A stretch of 36,278 nt of DNA from positions 1 to 36,278 of the forward strand of contig JAHENH010000053.1 of assembly GCA_018609935.1 (NCBI GenBank), given 5' to 3'. Under the pieces are notes generated by a model. It had not been told where the DNA came from. It ran no database searches and was given only the letters and a program-made list of their open reading frames with translations. Shown piece by piece: positions 9,396 to 17,972 of the stretch. Within the stretch, counting starts at the first letter, position 1. Each line of letters starts with the position of its first letter. Source of the stretch: Halobacteriales archaeon (GTDB taxonomy: Archaea; Halobacteriota; Halobacteria; Halorutilales; JAHENH01). The position numbers and the translations under genes were made by a program.

Positions 9396-10778
9396 CTATA
9401 GATTAGTATAGATCTCAAATCTGACTCCATCTAAAGTCTTACCATCTTCAATGTTTATATCCCAGCCATGAGAATCTACTATCTTTTTAACTATAGAAAG
9501 ACCTAATCCAGTTCCCTCCCTTGAAGTGGAATATCCTTTTTTAAACACGTTTTCTCTTTTTTCTTCTGAAATTCCAGGACCATCATCTTCTATATAGAAA
9601 CCGTTTTCCAGTTCTCCTATATAAATATCTATATTGTCACCCCCGTGTTCTATCGAATTACGGAAGAAGTTTTCAAATAAATTTTTCAATTTTTCTCTGT
9701 CCGCCATTATTTCTATGTTTTCAGCTTGTAGTTCTGCGTTTTCTGTTATAATATTTTTCCAGCATTCTTTTGCTATTTTTTGTATATCTATCTTTTCTAT
9801 CTCAGAAATTGAATTTTCTTTAACTAACATAAGTAAATTATTTATTATTTCTTCTGTCCGTTCTGTGGCATGTCTTATTTTTCTTATATCTTTATCTTGG
9901 CTGTATTTATTTTCTAAAAATTCTATGTGTGTCTTAACAATATTTAATGGGTTTCTAAGGTCATGGGATACGATATTTGAAAATTCTTCTAGTCTATTAA
10001 TTTTCTCTTTGAGTTCGCTTTCATATTCAACTCTTTTTGATATATCTCTAAAAATCCCTATTATTATCTGTCTATCTTTAAGGTTTACTATCTGTGCATT
10101 AATTTCTACAGGGATTTTTTCATCATTTTTTGTTTCTAGATATATATTAGATCCGTCTGGCAGTCTAGAAAATGTTGCACTCTCATATTTTATATGCTTT
10201 TCAAATATTTTTTCATACTGTTCATTTTCATCTGTTGGATGTAGTTCACGTTGATTCATCCCAATTATTTCGTTTTTATCATAGCCTAAAATTTCTACTC
10301 CTGCATTATTTACATCTATTATTTTGCCGGTTTTTGTATCAGCTATAAATATTGGATCTGGGGTGGTTTCAAGTAATGTCTGATACTTTTTTTCAATTAT
10401 TTCATGTGTTGTTAAATCACGTACTGCGGCTAAAAAATATGTGGTTTCTAAATTTATTGGACTCAGTGCTATGTCTACAGGAAATGTGGAGTTGTCTTTT
10501 CTTTTTGCTTTAAGATCTATTCCAGAACCCATTGGTCTTTGAGTTGGATTTTTCTGATATTTTATACGTTCTTTTATATGTTTTTTCTCAAGGTTATCTG
10601 GCACTAGTTTTTCCACTTTTTCTCCAATAATCTCGGATCTTGTATATCCAAAAAGATCTTTGATACGTCTATTTGTATATACTATCTCCCCCTCCTTATC
10701 AACTATCAATATTAAGTCAGGAAGTGAATTACAAACTTTTTTTAAGTTCTTTTCTATTTTTTTTTGTATAGATGTCAT
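9396..10778 (-). CDS. PAS-PAS sensor histidine kinase
   Basis: A 460-residue protein with two PAS domains (about 12-125 and 130-250), a short coiled coil, a HisKA domain with SHDLRNPLN (phospho-acceptor H272), and an HATPase_c domain with N-box NFFRNSIEHG, G1 DDGPGI and G2 GTGLGLSIV. It would autophosphorylate on H272 and pass the phosphate to a receiver not encoded here. No membrane helix or signal is visible, so it probably senses in the cytoplasm through the PAS domains. It is complete, unlike the kinase at 4.1-6.7 kb. The ATG at 10776-10778 is followed directly by an amphipathic helix; the stop is TAG. Ligands cannot be told from the sequence. Confidence 0.9.
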   Translation of the reverse strand: MTSIQKKIEKNLKKVCNSLPDLILIVDKEGEIVYTNRRIKDLFGYTRSEIIGEKVEKLVPDNLEKKHIKERIKYQKNPTQRPMGSGIDLKAKRKDNSTFPVDIALSPINLETTYFLAAVRDLTTHEIIEKKYQTLLETTPDPIFIADTKTGKIIDVNNAGVEILGYDKNEIIGMNQRELHPTDENEQYEKIFEKHIKYESATFSRLPDGSNIYLETKNDEKIPVEINAQIVNLKDRQIIIGIFRDISKRVEYESELKEKINRLEEFSNIVSHDLRNPLNIVKTHIEFLENKYSQDKDIRKIRHATERTEEIINNLLMLVKENSISEIEKIDIQKIAKECWKNIITENAELQAENIEIMADREKLKNLFENFFRNSIEHGGDNIDIYIGELENGFYIEDDGPGISEEKRENVFKKGYSTSREGTGLGLSIVKKIVDSHGWDINIEDGKTLDGVRFEIYTNL

Positions 10779-10839
10779 AACTTTGTTTTTATAGATTTTT
10801 TTAAACGCATTTCTTTAATCTTTTTTTGATTTTTCAACC

Positions 10840-10975
10840 CTAATTATTACCATCTCCTCCGGAGGGTTCCACGTCCTTTACGGTGTAGAGGATGCCAATT
10901 TGGAAAATAAATACCTGTAACATTACAAAACTTGGCGAGGTCAGTATTTCATGGCTTCTATTTTTTATAGGAACT
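10840..10975 (-). other. GC-rich islet with a short unassigned reading frame
   Basis: Between the kinase and the ArsR-type gene lies a patch whose base composition is clearly richer in GC than its surroundings (for example CTCCTCCGGAGGG). The minus strand is open for about 45 codons and reads FIFQIGILYTVKDV then EPSGGDGNN and TAG near 10846, with a hydrophobic stretch before it. It has no evident start and overlaps the promoter of the ArsR gene. It may be the tail of a small membrane protein acquired from a GC-rich haloarchaeon. I do not recognise the family. Confidence 0.3.
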
Positions 10976-10979
10976 TTTC

Positions 10980-11009
10980 TTTTATTTAAAAATATATCTT
11001 AAAATTAGT
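10980..11009 (+). promoter_or_regulatory. TATA-box promoter of the ArsR-type gene, leaderless
   Basis: TTTATTTAAAAATATA at about 10981-10995 places an archaeal TATA box about 20-27 bases before the ATG at 11010, with no Shine-Dalgarno sequence in between. This is the layout of a leaderless transcript. The segment AATTAGT just before the ATG matches a half of the inverted repeat found upstream of the HMA/ATPase operon, so the regulator may control itself as well. Confidence 0.55.
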
Positions 11010-11531
11010 ATGGATGAGTTTAAATCAGAGGTATTTATAGAAGATATAGCTATAAGGGATACTGAAGTTTCAAGAGCAGTAGATGAACCTATACGTTCTA
11101 TGATACTTGATATGTTATCAGAAAAAGAAATGACGGTAAGTGAAATACATTCTGAATTATCCAATAGAGGATATGAAAAAAGAGTGAATACTATTAGACA
11201 CCATATAAACGAATTAAGAGACGCTGAACTTATAGAAATCTCATATCTAAAAGAAGTGAGAGGAGGTACAGAAAAACATTATAAAGCGAATACTCTAGTT
11301 TTATCCTATACAGTCCCCGAAAAAGCTGATGAAAAAATAGATGAAATAAAAAAAGAAATACAGCCCCAAATAAAAGAAATCCTTAAAATATTAAATACTA
11401 AATTCGATGATGATATTGAAGATATAACGGATAAGATGGCTCCATGCGAGCATTGTAAAAATCAGAAATATAAATTATACTTGATGAGTACAATAATACG
11501 TAAAGCATTCGTTCAAGCCTATCAATCCTAA
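11010..11531 (+). CDS. ArsR-type winged-helix regulator with C-terminal CxxC metal motif
   Basis: A 173-residue protein. Residues 20-85 form a winged helix (PIRSMILDMLSEKEMTVSEI, recognition helix near 55-70, wing with RGGTEKHY). Residues 105-140 are a charged helix typical of a dimerisation region. The end contains C146-E-H-C149, a candidate metal-binding motif. It converges with the FmdE-like / P1B-ATPase / HMA operon on the other strand, 154 bp between the two stops. The natural guess is a metal-responsive repressor of that operon and of itself. The start is set by the TATA box 20-27 bases upstream. The metal cannot be read from the sequence; Cu, Zn and Cd are all possible. Confidence 0.8.
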   Translation: MDEFKSEVFIEDIAIRDTEVSRAVDEPIRSMILDMLSEKEMTVSEIHSELSNRGYEKRVNTIRHHINELRDAELIEISYLKEVRGGTEKHYKANTLVLSYTVPEKADEKIDEIKKEIQPQIKEILKILNTKFDDDIEDITDKMAPCEHCKNQKYKLYLMSTIIRKAFVQAYQS

Positions 11532-11685
11532 CTCTAACTAATATACCCTTCTTTTATAGAGACACTAATTAATCCAGACCTACTTCTATTCTATAGAAGA
11601 ATCTTTATCCCTTCCACTAAGATAACTTATCTATAGATTAGGCTTTTATTTTATAATTAAAAAAATGAAATGTTAAAGATTTTTT

Positions 11686-12327
11686 TTAAAATTCTTTTTC
11701 TATATCTTTTATAGTGAAAAAATTATTTTTCTTTAAGATTGTCTGAACTCTATTATGCCATTCTTTACTGAAAGCTTCTCTTTCTTTTATAGTCTCATTT
11801 CCATCAAGTATTTTGGAGAGATATTTTGTTGAGGAACCACTTGGAGGTATCTGTGATATATTATATGTAACTTCTACTGTATCATTTGTATCTGTACGCT
11901 TGAAGGCGAACGTTATTCCATCTGTTTCTATTTCTCTAAACTCTAAATAATCTTTTCTATTTCCATAGCCGCCTTTAAGACCTGAAAATCCCTCCTTACC
12001 TGATGCCCCAGTTATATATGAAATAATTCTAGACATTACCCCATAACTTTCGTCTTCCATAGACCCATATGCAAGTACTTTTATTTTACCTCTAACAGGA
12101 TACTCGCTTGGATATAATTTATCTAATCCAAGCTGTGTTATTCTAAAAGCCCCTGATGCAGTAGGACAAGAATGACCAGCAGCTTTTACTACATCACTAT
12201 AAGTTATTATAAAAGGTTCATTTTTATCTAAAACTGTCAAGGCTTCTGCAACGGGATCTCTTATATATATAGGATTAACATCCTTGTAGTCTATATTTAA
12301 CTCAGTATTTGTATTTTTATTTTTCAT
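11686..12327 (-). CDS. FmdE-like metal-binding protein
   Basis: A 213-residue soluble protein with the signature KAAGHSCPTASGA at 48-60 (H52, C54), which matches the conserved start of the FmdE domain, a family named after formylmethanofuran dehydrogenase subunit E but widespread outside methanogenesis. The rest is an alpha/beta domain with a Gly-rich loop (GLKGGYGNR). There is no C-terminal zinc ribbon such as the dehydrogenase subunit has. It is the last gene of an HMA - P1B-ATPase - FmdE operon, with six bases between the ATPase stop and its ATG. This context argues for a role in metal handling, for example as a chaperone or as a metal- or heme-binding enzyme, and not in CO2 reduction. Confidence 0.7.
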   Translation of the reverse strand: MKNKNTNTELNIDYKDVNPIYIRDPVAEALTVLDKNEPFIITYSDVVKAAGHSCPTASGAFRITQLGLDKLYPSEYPVRGKIKVLAYGSMEDESYGVMSRIISYITGASGKEGFSGLKGGYGNRKDYLEFREIETDGITFAFKRTDTNDTVEVTYNISQIPPSGSSTKYLSKILDGNETIKEREAFSKEWHNRVQTILKKNNFFTIKDIEKEF

Positions 12328-12333
12328 ATTTAA

Positions 12334-14232
12334 TCAGATTTTATATTTTAAGAGACGCATTCCATTTAATATTACTGCTAATACACTTCCCTCGTGTACT
12401 AACATTCCTAAAGCTAAATGTATATAACTTGTTAATACACCTGTTAATAAAAATACTACAGTAAAGAGTGCTATTCCTATGTTTTCGTATATATTTTTAC
12501 GTGTACTTTTACTTAGATTTATTGCATATGGTATTCTTTTTAGATCATCTGCCATTAATGCCATATCTGCAGTCTCTATAGCTGTATCGGTACCTGCTGC
12601 TCCCATAGCTATGCCTACATCTGCGGTTGCCAGACTTGGCGCATCATTTATTCCATCACCAACCATAGCAACCACATATCCTTCTTCCCTAAATTCTTTT
12701 ATAATATTTTGTTTTTCTTCAGGGAGTAGTTCAGATCTATATTCATCTATTCCAACTTTTTTTGCTACAGAACTTGCAGTGCTGTCATTATCCCCTGTAA
12801 GCATAACTGTCTTTATTCCTGAACTTTTGAGTTTTTGAACTATATCCTTAGATTTCTTTCTTATCTCATCCTCAAAAGATATAACACCTATTACTTTCCC
12901 GTCAATAGTTATATATACTACTGTTTCCCCTTTGTTTTCCCTTTTACCTACATAGGAAACCATATCTTCTGTAGGTGAAATATTATTTTCTTTGAGTAAA
13001 GAATTATTTCCTACCAGTATGTTTTTTCCATTATATGTTGCTATAATTCCTTTGCCTGCTTTTACATCAAAAGAATTAGGATCAGGTATATTTGTTTTTT
13101 CAATAATTTTTCCACCGTCTGTCTTTATTTCTTTATTTTTTTCTTCTTTTATTTTTTCAAGCACAGCGTCTGCAAGATGATGTTCACTATTTTTCTCTGC
13201 TATACCTGCAAAACGTAGAACTTCACTTTGAGAGTAACTAAAACCCTTGATATCCTTTATTTTTGTTTCTCCTTTTGTAAGTGTACCTGTTTTGTCAAAT
13301 GCTACAAGATCTATTTTTCCTGCTTTTTCAAGATGTTTCCCTCCTTTCATTAATACACCGTTTTTTGCTGCATTTCCTATAGAACTTACAATACTTACTG
13401 GAGGACCAATAACAAGGGCTCCAGGACATCCTATAACTAAAAGAGTAAGAGACATGAGTGTATTTTTAGTTAGTATAAATGTGCCTATAGAGAGAAGTAT
13501 GATTGATGGCGTGTAGTATTTTGAAAATCTTTCTAAAAGTGTTTCGGTTGGAGATTTAGCTTCTTGTGCTTCTTCTACTTTTTCTATTATACGCTGTATA
13601 GTAGTGTCAGAACCTGTTCCAGTGGCAGTCACTTTTAAACCTCCTTTTTGATTGATTGTTCCAGCATATACTTCATCTCCTTGTTTTTTATGTTGGGGTT
13701 TACTTTCACCTGTAACCGGTGCTTGATTTACTGTACTTTCTCCTTTTATTATTTCTCCATCAACAGGTATTTTATCACCAGGTTTTATTATAACTGTTTC
13801 ACCTTCTTCCACCTCTCTTGCAGGTATTTCTTTTTGTTCTCCACCATGTTCTACTGTAGCTTTATTAGGGGTCATTTCAAGAAGTTCTTGTAGTGCATTT
13901 CTTGTTTTGCGCATAGTGCGTCCCTCCAAATAGTTTCCAAGTGTGAAGAGAAACACTACAGCGGCTGCTTCCCAGTATTTACCTATGAGTATTGCTCCTA
14001 TGGCTGCGATAGTTACTAATGTATTTATACCTATTGTACGGTTTTTTAGCGTATTGTAGGATTTTTTAGCAATATCATATCCACCTACTATTGTAGCAAT
14101 AACAAGGATTATAGCACTTATATTTTCTAATGTTGTTGTATAACCTATACTCCATCCTCCAAGGTAAAGGATTCCTGTAGTAGCTGTAATTATTGCTTTT
14201 CTATTTTTCCTATAGTATTTTCTTAAATCCAT
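12334..14232 (-). CDS. P1B-type heavy-metal-transporting ATPase
   Basis: A 632-residue membrane pump. Visible parts: two N-terminal membrane hairpins, actuator domain with TGES (174-177), the ion-site helix with C269-P-G, the phosphorylation motif DKTGTLT (D313), and GDGINDAP near the C-terminus followed by two last helices. There is no fused N-terminal metal-binding domain; a free HMA protein is encoded just upstream. Two features are off the textbook consensus: the transport motif is CPG rather than CPC, and the nucleotide-domain SEHPLA motif reads SEHHLA (349-354). This resembles ZntA/CadA-type pumps more than CopA, so Zn, Cd, Pb or Co are plausible substrates. It is intact, in a region full of broken genes, which suggests the function is needed. 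Confidence 0.9.
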   Translation of the reverse strand: MDLRKYYRKNRKAIITATTGILYLGGWSIGYTTTLENISAIILVIATIVGGYDIAKKSYNTLKNRTIGINTLVTIAAIGAILIGKYWEAAAVVFLFTLGNYLEGRTMRKTRNALQELLEMTPNKATVEHGGEQKEIPAREVEEGETVIIKPGDKIPVDGEIIKGESTVNQAPVTGESKPQHKKQGDEVYAGTINQKGGLKVTATGTGSDTTIQRIIEKVEEAQEAKSPTETLLERFSKYYTPSIILLSIGTFILTKNTLMSLTLLVIGCPGALVIGPPVSIVSSIGNAAKNGVLMKGGKHLEKAGKIDLVAFDKTGTLTKGETKIKDIKGFSYSQSEVLRFAGIAEKNSEHHLADAVLEKIKEEKNKEIKTDGGKIIEKTNIPDPNSFDVKAGKGIIATYNGKNILVGNNSLLKENNISPTEDMVSYVGKRENKGETVVYITIDGKVIGVISFEDEIRKKSKDIVQKLKSSGIKTVMLTGDNDSTASSVAKKVGIDEYRSELLPEEKQNIIKEFREEGYVVAMVGDGINDAPSLATADVGIAMGAAGTDTAIETADMALMADDLKRIPYAINLSKSTRKNIYENIGIALFTVVFLLTGVLTSYIHLALGMLVHEGSVLAVILNGMRLLKYKI

Positions 14233-14238
14233 ATTATT

Positions 14239-14454
14239 TTATGTGGAAAAAAGTGTATATCCTTGATTTTGTATTTTTTCTCTGAATTTTTCTGTTTTTA
14301 CTGTATTAGGTTCGTATTTTATTTCTACTCTTCCAGTTTCATAGTAGGCTTTTGCTTCTTTTACTCCTTTTGTTTTCTTCAATACTTTTTCTACAGTACT
14401 CGCACATGAGGGACAGTCAAAATCTTTAACTCGTAATTCTACTTTTTCTGTCAT
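14239..14454 (-). CDS. HMA-domain metallochaperone
   Basis: A 71-residue protein that is a single ferredoxin-like heavy-metal-associated domain, with the metal loop DFDCPSCAST (CxxC). It looks like the N-terminal domain of the adjacent P1B-ATPase, cut loose as a separate gene six bases upstream of it. It probably delivers metal to the pump or regulates it. It is the first gene of the operon and lies just downstream of an inverted-repeat operator candidate. Confidence 0.85.
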   Translation of the reverse strand: MTEKVELRVKDFDCPSCASTVEKVLKKTKGVKEAKAYYETGRVEIKYEPNTVKTEKFREKIQNQGYTLFST

Positions 14455-14462
14455 TTTACAAC

Positions 14463-14488
14463 TATTAGTATGTTTTTTTTCACTAATA
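14463..14488 (-). promoter_or_regulatory. Inverted-repeat operator candidate of the metal operon
   Basis: TATTAGT (14463-14469) and ACTAATA (14482-14488) form a perfect 7-bp inverted repeat with a 12-base, T-rich spacer, 9-34 bases upstream of the HMA start. A T-rich TATA-like element lies on its upstream flank, so a bound protein would cover the region between TATA box and transcription start. A half site (ATTAGT) precedes the ArsR-type gene. Binding by that regulator is my inference. Confidence 0.5.
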
Positions 14489-14561
14489 AAAATTGCTCAA
14501 ATAACATATTCAGGTACTAAAACAAATAATTTCACCACCTTAATCAACCATCCAACACTTT

Positions 14562-14685
14562 GAACTACCCCGGCCTGATCGCTTGCTTTGCTCGCTCCAT
14601 GAAGGTGGGGCTTCCCTGTTCTACCACCGAGCTTAGAGAGACAAATATCTCTCTAGAGGCCCTTGGTGCCCGAGGGCTTAACTTC
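14562..14685 (-). ncRNA. IS200/IS605-type right end with probable TnpB omega-RNA scaffold
   Basis: Read on the minus strand, the region after the tnpB stop carries AGGGAAGCCCCACCTTC, a GC-rich stem, and ends in GGGGTAGTTCA near 14562. This GAAGCCCC...GGGGTAGTTCA layout is the usual right end of archaeal IS605-type elements, which also encodes the guide scaffold of TnpB. It is much richer in GC than its flanks. The bases just beyond it (minus strand: AAGTGTTGG) would be the guide or target. The hairpin loop holds an extra GCGAGCAAAGCAAGCG palindrome. Confidence 0.65.
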
Positions 14686-15231
14686 CTACAAGCCCTGCCC
14701 TACAAGATCTAACGCTCTATTCAAGATATTTATAGAGGCGTTTAGGTCAACGGTCTATCTCCAAACCACACTTTTTATATTTATGTGTCCTGTCAAATAA
14801 TTCCTTATCTACTTTTTTATCACAGCCAGGATTTTAACAGTTCTTAGTGATGTTTTTTGGATTTATCTCTATTAGCTTTCTTACCAGCTTGTAAATGCTT
14901 TGTAAGCAACCATAGAGACGAACTCATTCCACGCATGGTTAGCTATATGTCTATTGAGTTTTGATGATTAACCTTGAGAGAGGTTCTTACTGTCTATGTC
15001 TTCAACTACTAAGACATCGTAGTTTTCAACATAGGCCTTTGACAGTTTATGTAAAAGTCACGCCGTGTTTTTCGTAGTTTTTTATGGGCTTTTGCCAAAT
15101 GCTTTTTTTTGTTTTTTCCAGTTATTACTACCCTGTTGTTTTCGTGAAAGACGTTTTTGTTCTTTATGTACTTATTTCCATTTATCTTTGAGTTGTTGTT
15201 TTAGGTCTTCTATCTTTAGCTTGTTTCATAA
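14686..15231 (-). pseudogene. tnpB: tnpB relic (C-terminal half, RuvC-like nuclease with zinc ribbon)
   Basis: Minus-strand pieces in shifting frames read DLKQQLKDKWK, KEQKRLSRKQQ, LSKAYVENYDVLVVEDID (RuvC-like acidic motif), NRHIANHAWNEF, CKNPGCDK, FDRTHKYKKCGLEIDRDLNAS (zinc ribbon and final acidic motif) and LNRALDLVGQGL with TAG at 14686-14688. This is the C-terminal half of an OrfB/TnpB transposon nuclease. Several frameshifts and stops make it non-functional, and the N-terminal half is gone; the relic runs into the 3' end of the CBS gene. Its right end is retained at 14.56-14.69 kb. Confidence 0.8.
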
Positions 15232-15647
15232 AGCGGAGATTCTGCTTGTATAACCCTTGAAAGAGTATTCACTTCTGTTGCAAGTAAAACAATAAGGTCA
15301 TCAAGAGTTATTATTCCGGCTAGATCTCCATTTTCCTCCACTATAGGTATTCTTCTTACTCTTCTATCAGCTGTTTTTCTTATTACTTCAAATACTCCTT
15401 CATCTTTGTTTACTGTGAATGGTTTTTCTGTCATTATTTCTTTAGCCCCGACATCTTCCGGATTTCTATTTTTTCCAGTTACTTTTACAGCTATATCTCT
15501 GTCTGTTATGATGCCTTCAGGTTTGTTATCTTTAGTTATTATTATACTACCCACTCTTTCATTCTCCATTTTCTCTATAGCTTCTTTAGCTGTAGTTTCT
15601 ATATCTATAGTAATTACATTTTCTCTAGCAACATCAATTATTGGCAT
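15216..15647 (-). CDS. Tandem CBS-domain protein
   Basis: A 143-residue soluble protein made of two CBS motifs (about 8-60 and 73-130), with the typical phrases VGSIIITKDNKPEGIITDRD and RRIPIVEENGDLAGIITLDD. The pair forms one Bateman module that binds an adenosine nucleotide and usually regulates a partner. No catalytic domain is attached. The last few residues overlap the edge of the tnpB relic, so the natural C-terminus may have been changed by the insertion. The start is the ATG at 15645-15647. Confidence 0.85.
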   Translation of the reverse strand: MPIIDVARENVITIDIETTAKEAIEKMENERVGSIIITKDNKPEGIITDRDIAVKVTGKNRNPEDVGAKEIMTEKPFTVNKDEGVFEVIRKTADRRVRRIPIVEENGDLAGIITLDDLIVLLATEVNTLSRVIQAESPLYETS

Positions 15648-15873
15648 AACAAGAAATATATAGGTCTAATTAACCAAATACTTTATTTTAATATTGTGCT
15701 ATAGAAATAAAAATAGATGTTATTTTTTGATTATCTAAATAAAAAGATATTTTGGGTTTGCTAATTTTATCATTAAAACTTACCTGAGATTTTTTAATAA
15801 AATACTAATATTGTCAACTAAATGACTTATATATAGTTGATATTTTGGAGGTTTACATTTTAGATTATTTATT

Positions 15874-15903
15874 CTGTTTTAAAAATAGCGTATATAATTT
15901 CTT
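15874..15903 (+). promoter_or_regulatory. TATA-box promoter of the RnfC/NuoF-like gene
   Basis: GTTTTAAAAATAG at about 15876-15888 is an archaeal TATA-like element, about 27 bases ahead of the ATG at 15904, with no ribosome-binding site between. It suits a leaderless transcript and supports the upstream start over the internal ATG at 15952. Confidence 0.45.
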
Positions 15904-17029
15904 ATGTTGGATGTTAGTTTCTTAAACCTGTCAATAGTAATATTTCTTATTATGAGTGGATTTAAGATAAATAGATCTAGTTTATCTGGAATTATACGTG
16001 ATTGTAGTATATCAGGAGCTGGCGGTGCAGGGTTTCCTACATACGTTAAATGGGAAAGGATAGATGAGGTAGACTATTTGTTGATGAATCATCAAGATTC
16101 AGAACCGAATTATTTTAAAGACAAGTACATATTCAGAGAAAATATAGAAAAATATGTTGAGTTATTTGATTTTCTCATAGATGATGTATTTGATATAATA
16201 GTAGTTGGTGTTAAAGAAATTCATAGAGAAAAGTGGATGAATAAATCAGAGGAAAAAATTGATCCAACCGTTTATCTACCTGAAGATCTACCTGTCGACT
16301 TAGAAAACGAATCTGGAGTTATTTTTGCCTATACTGAAAATAAATACAAATATGGAATGGAAACTCCATTATTAAAAGCAGTATCAGGTACAGTTATAGG
16401 AAAAGATGTTCCTATGGATCACGGGTGGATAGTGGACAATACAGAAACACTATATAATATATATATATAGAGCTTTTAAAAATAATGTTCCAGTGATAGA
16501 TAAATATCTTCAGATAGATGGTAAAGATATAGAGTCTCAATTTTTAAAAGCCCCTATCGGATGTCCTGTTATAGATATTTTAAACCATTATGGAATATCA
16601 AAAAAGGATATAAAAGAAAAAAATTTTACAATCCTTGAAGGAGGGCCAGGATGGTGTTTTGAAGTTGATGTTGATACTTTTCCAGTTAAGAAAAATACAA
16701 ACTGTTTATTATTATTTGACAGAGAAACTGTAAGTCAAAACAAGAAAGGAAGTCATGTAGATATTAGAAATGAGTACAATTGGAAAGATAGGGAGGAATA
16801 TCACCCTGAAGTTCTGGAAACAGATCATGTAAATATTCCTTTGATTACAAACCCTGATTATGAAGGGATAGTTTATTCCAGCAATCCTATAGTAGAAAAT
16901 GGTGATGAATTAAAGAAAAATGATATAATAGCTAGACCATCTAAGAAAAGTTTTAGTACGCCAGAACATGCTTCAATATCAGGTAAAATCACTGAAATAA
17001 CAAATACCCAAATATCAATAACAGATTAA
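15904..17029 (+). pseudogene. RnfC/NuoF-like flavoprotein (FMN and SLBB domains), split by slippage in an AT repeat
   Basis: The first frame carries a Gly-rich FMN/NADH-binding motif GAGGAGFPTYVKW (38-50), NHQDSEPNYFKD, and the VDNTETLYNI signature of Complex I 51-kDa / RnfC proteins. It stops at 16468-16470. The second frame reads RAFKNNVPVIDKYLQIDG, an SLBB-like piece KAPIGCPVIDILNHYGI, and a C-terminal barrel-sandwich end. Adding one AT to the ATATATATATA run at about 16457-16467 joins them as NIYIYRAFK. No iron-sulfur cysteines are seen, unlike RnfC itself. The substrate and partner are unknown; it may pass electrons from NAD(P)H or a quinone-like partner. The AT repeat makes a sequencing slip or phase variation possible. 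The second frame alone starts only from a GTG at 16493. Confidence 0.7.
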
Positions 17030-17111
17030 GTTTAGATTGAAAATTATTTTTTTCAGGAGAAAATTAATATTGAATATTTCTGGAGAAATACATATATGAA
17101 AATATATAGAA

Positions 17112-17330
17112 TTAGCTTAGAGGTCTAAGCCTAATAAGCGAAACCTCATCACCTCTATTTTCAGATATAATTTGATAATCTAGGTCTACAGTATTTTTAA
17201 GATGTCCCCAACCTTCACTATTTTGATACTCAATATTAAATTCTTCAGTATCTTCATCAAAATATATATCACCCCAACCTAAATACTCGTTAACTAAATC
17301 TTCTTTATATGTATCAACTTCATATCTCAT
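17112..17330 (-). CDS. Small acidic protein of unknown function
   Basis: A 72-residue soluble protein, rich in Asp and Glu, with a regular pattern of aromatic and Gly residues (EYLGWGDIYF, SEGWGHL) that suggests a small beta-rich fold. The ATG at 17328-17330 follows an AT-rich stretch. It stands alone between the RnfC-like gene and a zinc-ribbon gene. I do not recognise the family. Confidence 0.55.
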   Translation of the reverse strand: MRYEVDTYKEDLVNEYLGWGDIYFDEDTEEFNIEYQNSEGWGHLKNTVDLDYQIISENRGDEVSLIRLRPLS

Positions 17331-17338
17331 ATTTTGAG

Positions 17339-17706
17339 ATAGATCTAACCTTCATATAAATTTTTGTGCATTATCTATAGATAGATACAATAGACACACC
17401 ATATACAGAGTGTAAAAACCAACATACACAGAAAAAGTTTTAAAACTGGAAATATACCTAGTTTTCCACATCCCTTCCCCCAAGTGTAAAAATTAGTTTT
17501 AATCTTTTTCTATATTTATCCTATATTTTTATTTTCCGAATTTTCAGCTACTTTTAGAAAAAATTAGAAATTATTACTTGACCTTCTTAGCGCGCGATTA
17601 ACAGTACTATACAAATACCTTTCTTGATAATAATAACCAAAATATATATCAGAGCCTTATAGCGATTTTAGAAAACAAATTATTATCGGTGTTTTTGTGG
17701 TATACT
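17339..17706. other. Intergenic stretch without a recognised gene
   Basis: AT-rich, with many stops in all frames. It holds a short GCGCGC-like island (17588-17596) and a run of C (17472-17478). I see no conserved protein segment and no RNA structure I can support. Confidence 0.4.
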
Positions 17707-17838
17707 CTATTTTTGGTAGATTGTCATTTCGTTGCAGTTTTTGCAATATTTGGTTATTTTTCGTCTTGAGTCTACTACTTTTTGTTTGGTTCCACAGCCT
17801 ACGCATCTATAGGTTTCTCCCTTTATTTCGATAGCCAT
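17707..17838 (-). CDS. Small zinc-ribbon protein
   Basis: A 43-residue protein starting MAIEIKGETYRC with two pairs of cysteines, CVGC and CKNC, 17 residues apart, and Lys/Arg-rich between them. This is a treble-clef or zinc-ribbon knuckle pair, as found in many short archaeal nucleic-acid-binding or adaptor proteins. ATG at 17836-17838 and TAG at 17707-17709. The partner is unknown. Confidence 0.65.
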   Translation of the reverse strand: MAIEIKGETYRCVGCGTKQKVVDSRRKITKYCKNCNEMTIYQK

Positions 17839-17972
17839 TTATAGATAATAAATAGGATTTTTTATAGCCACATGTAAATGTTTGTGACAAAAAATTTCAG
17901 CAATTATTGAAAAAATATGTTTATCACATAATAGACTATCTAGAAAAAAACTACGGTTAGGGTTTTTAAGTT

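Noticed and set aside
12479..13893. Plus-strand open frames opposite the P1B-ATPase
   Set aside because: Antisense shadows; the minus strand has all P-type ATPase motifs in one frame.
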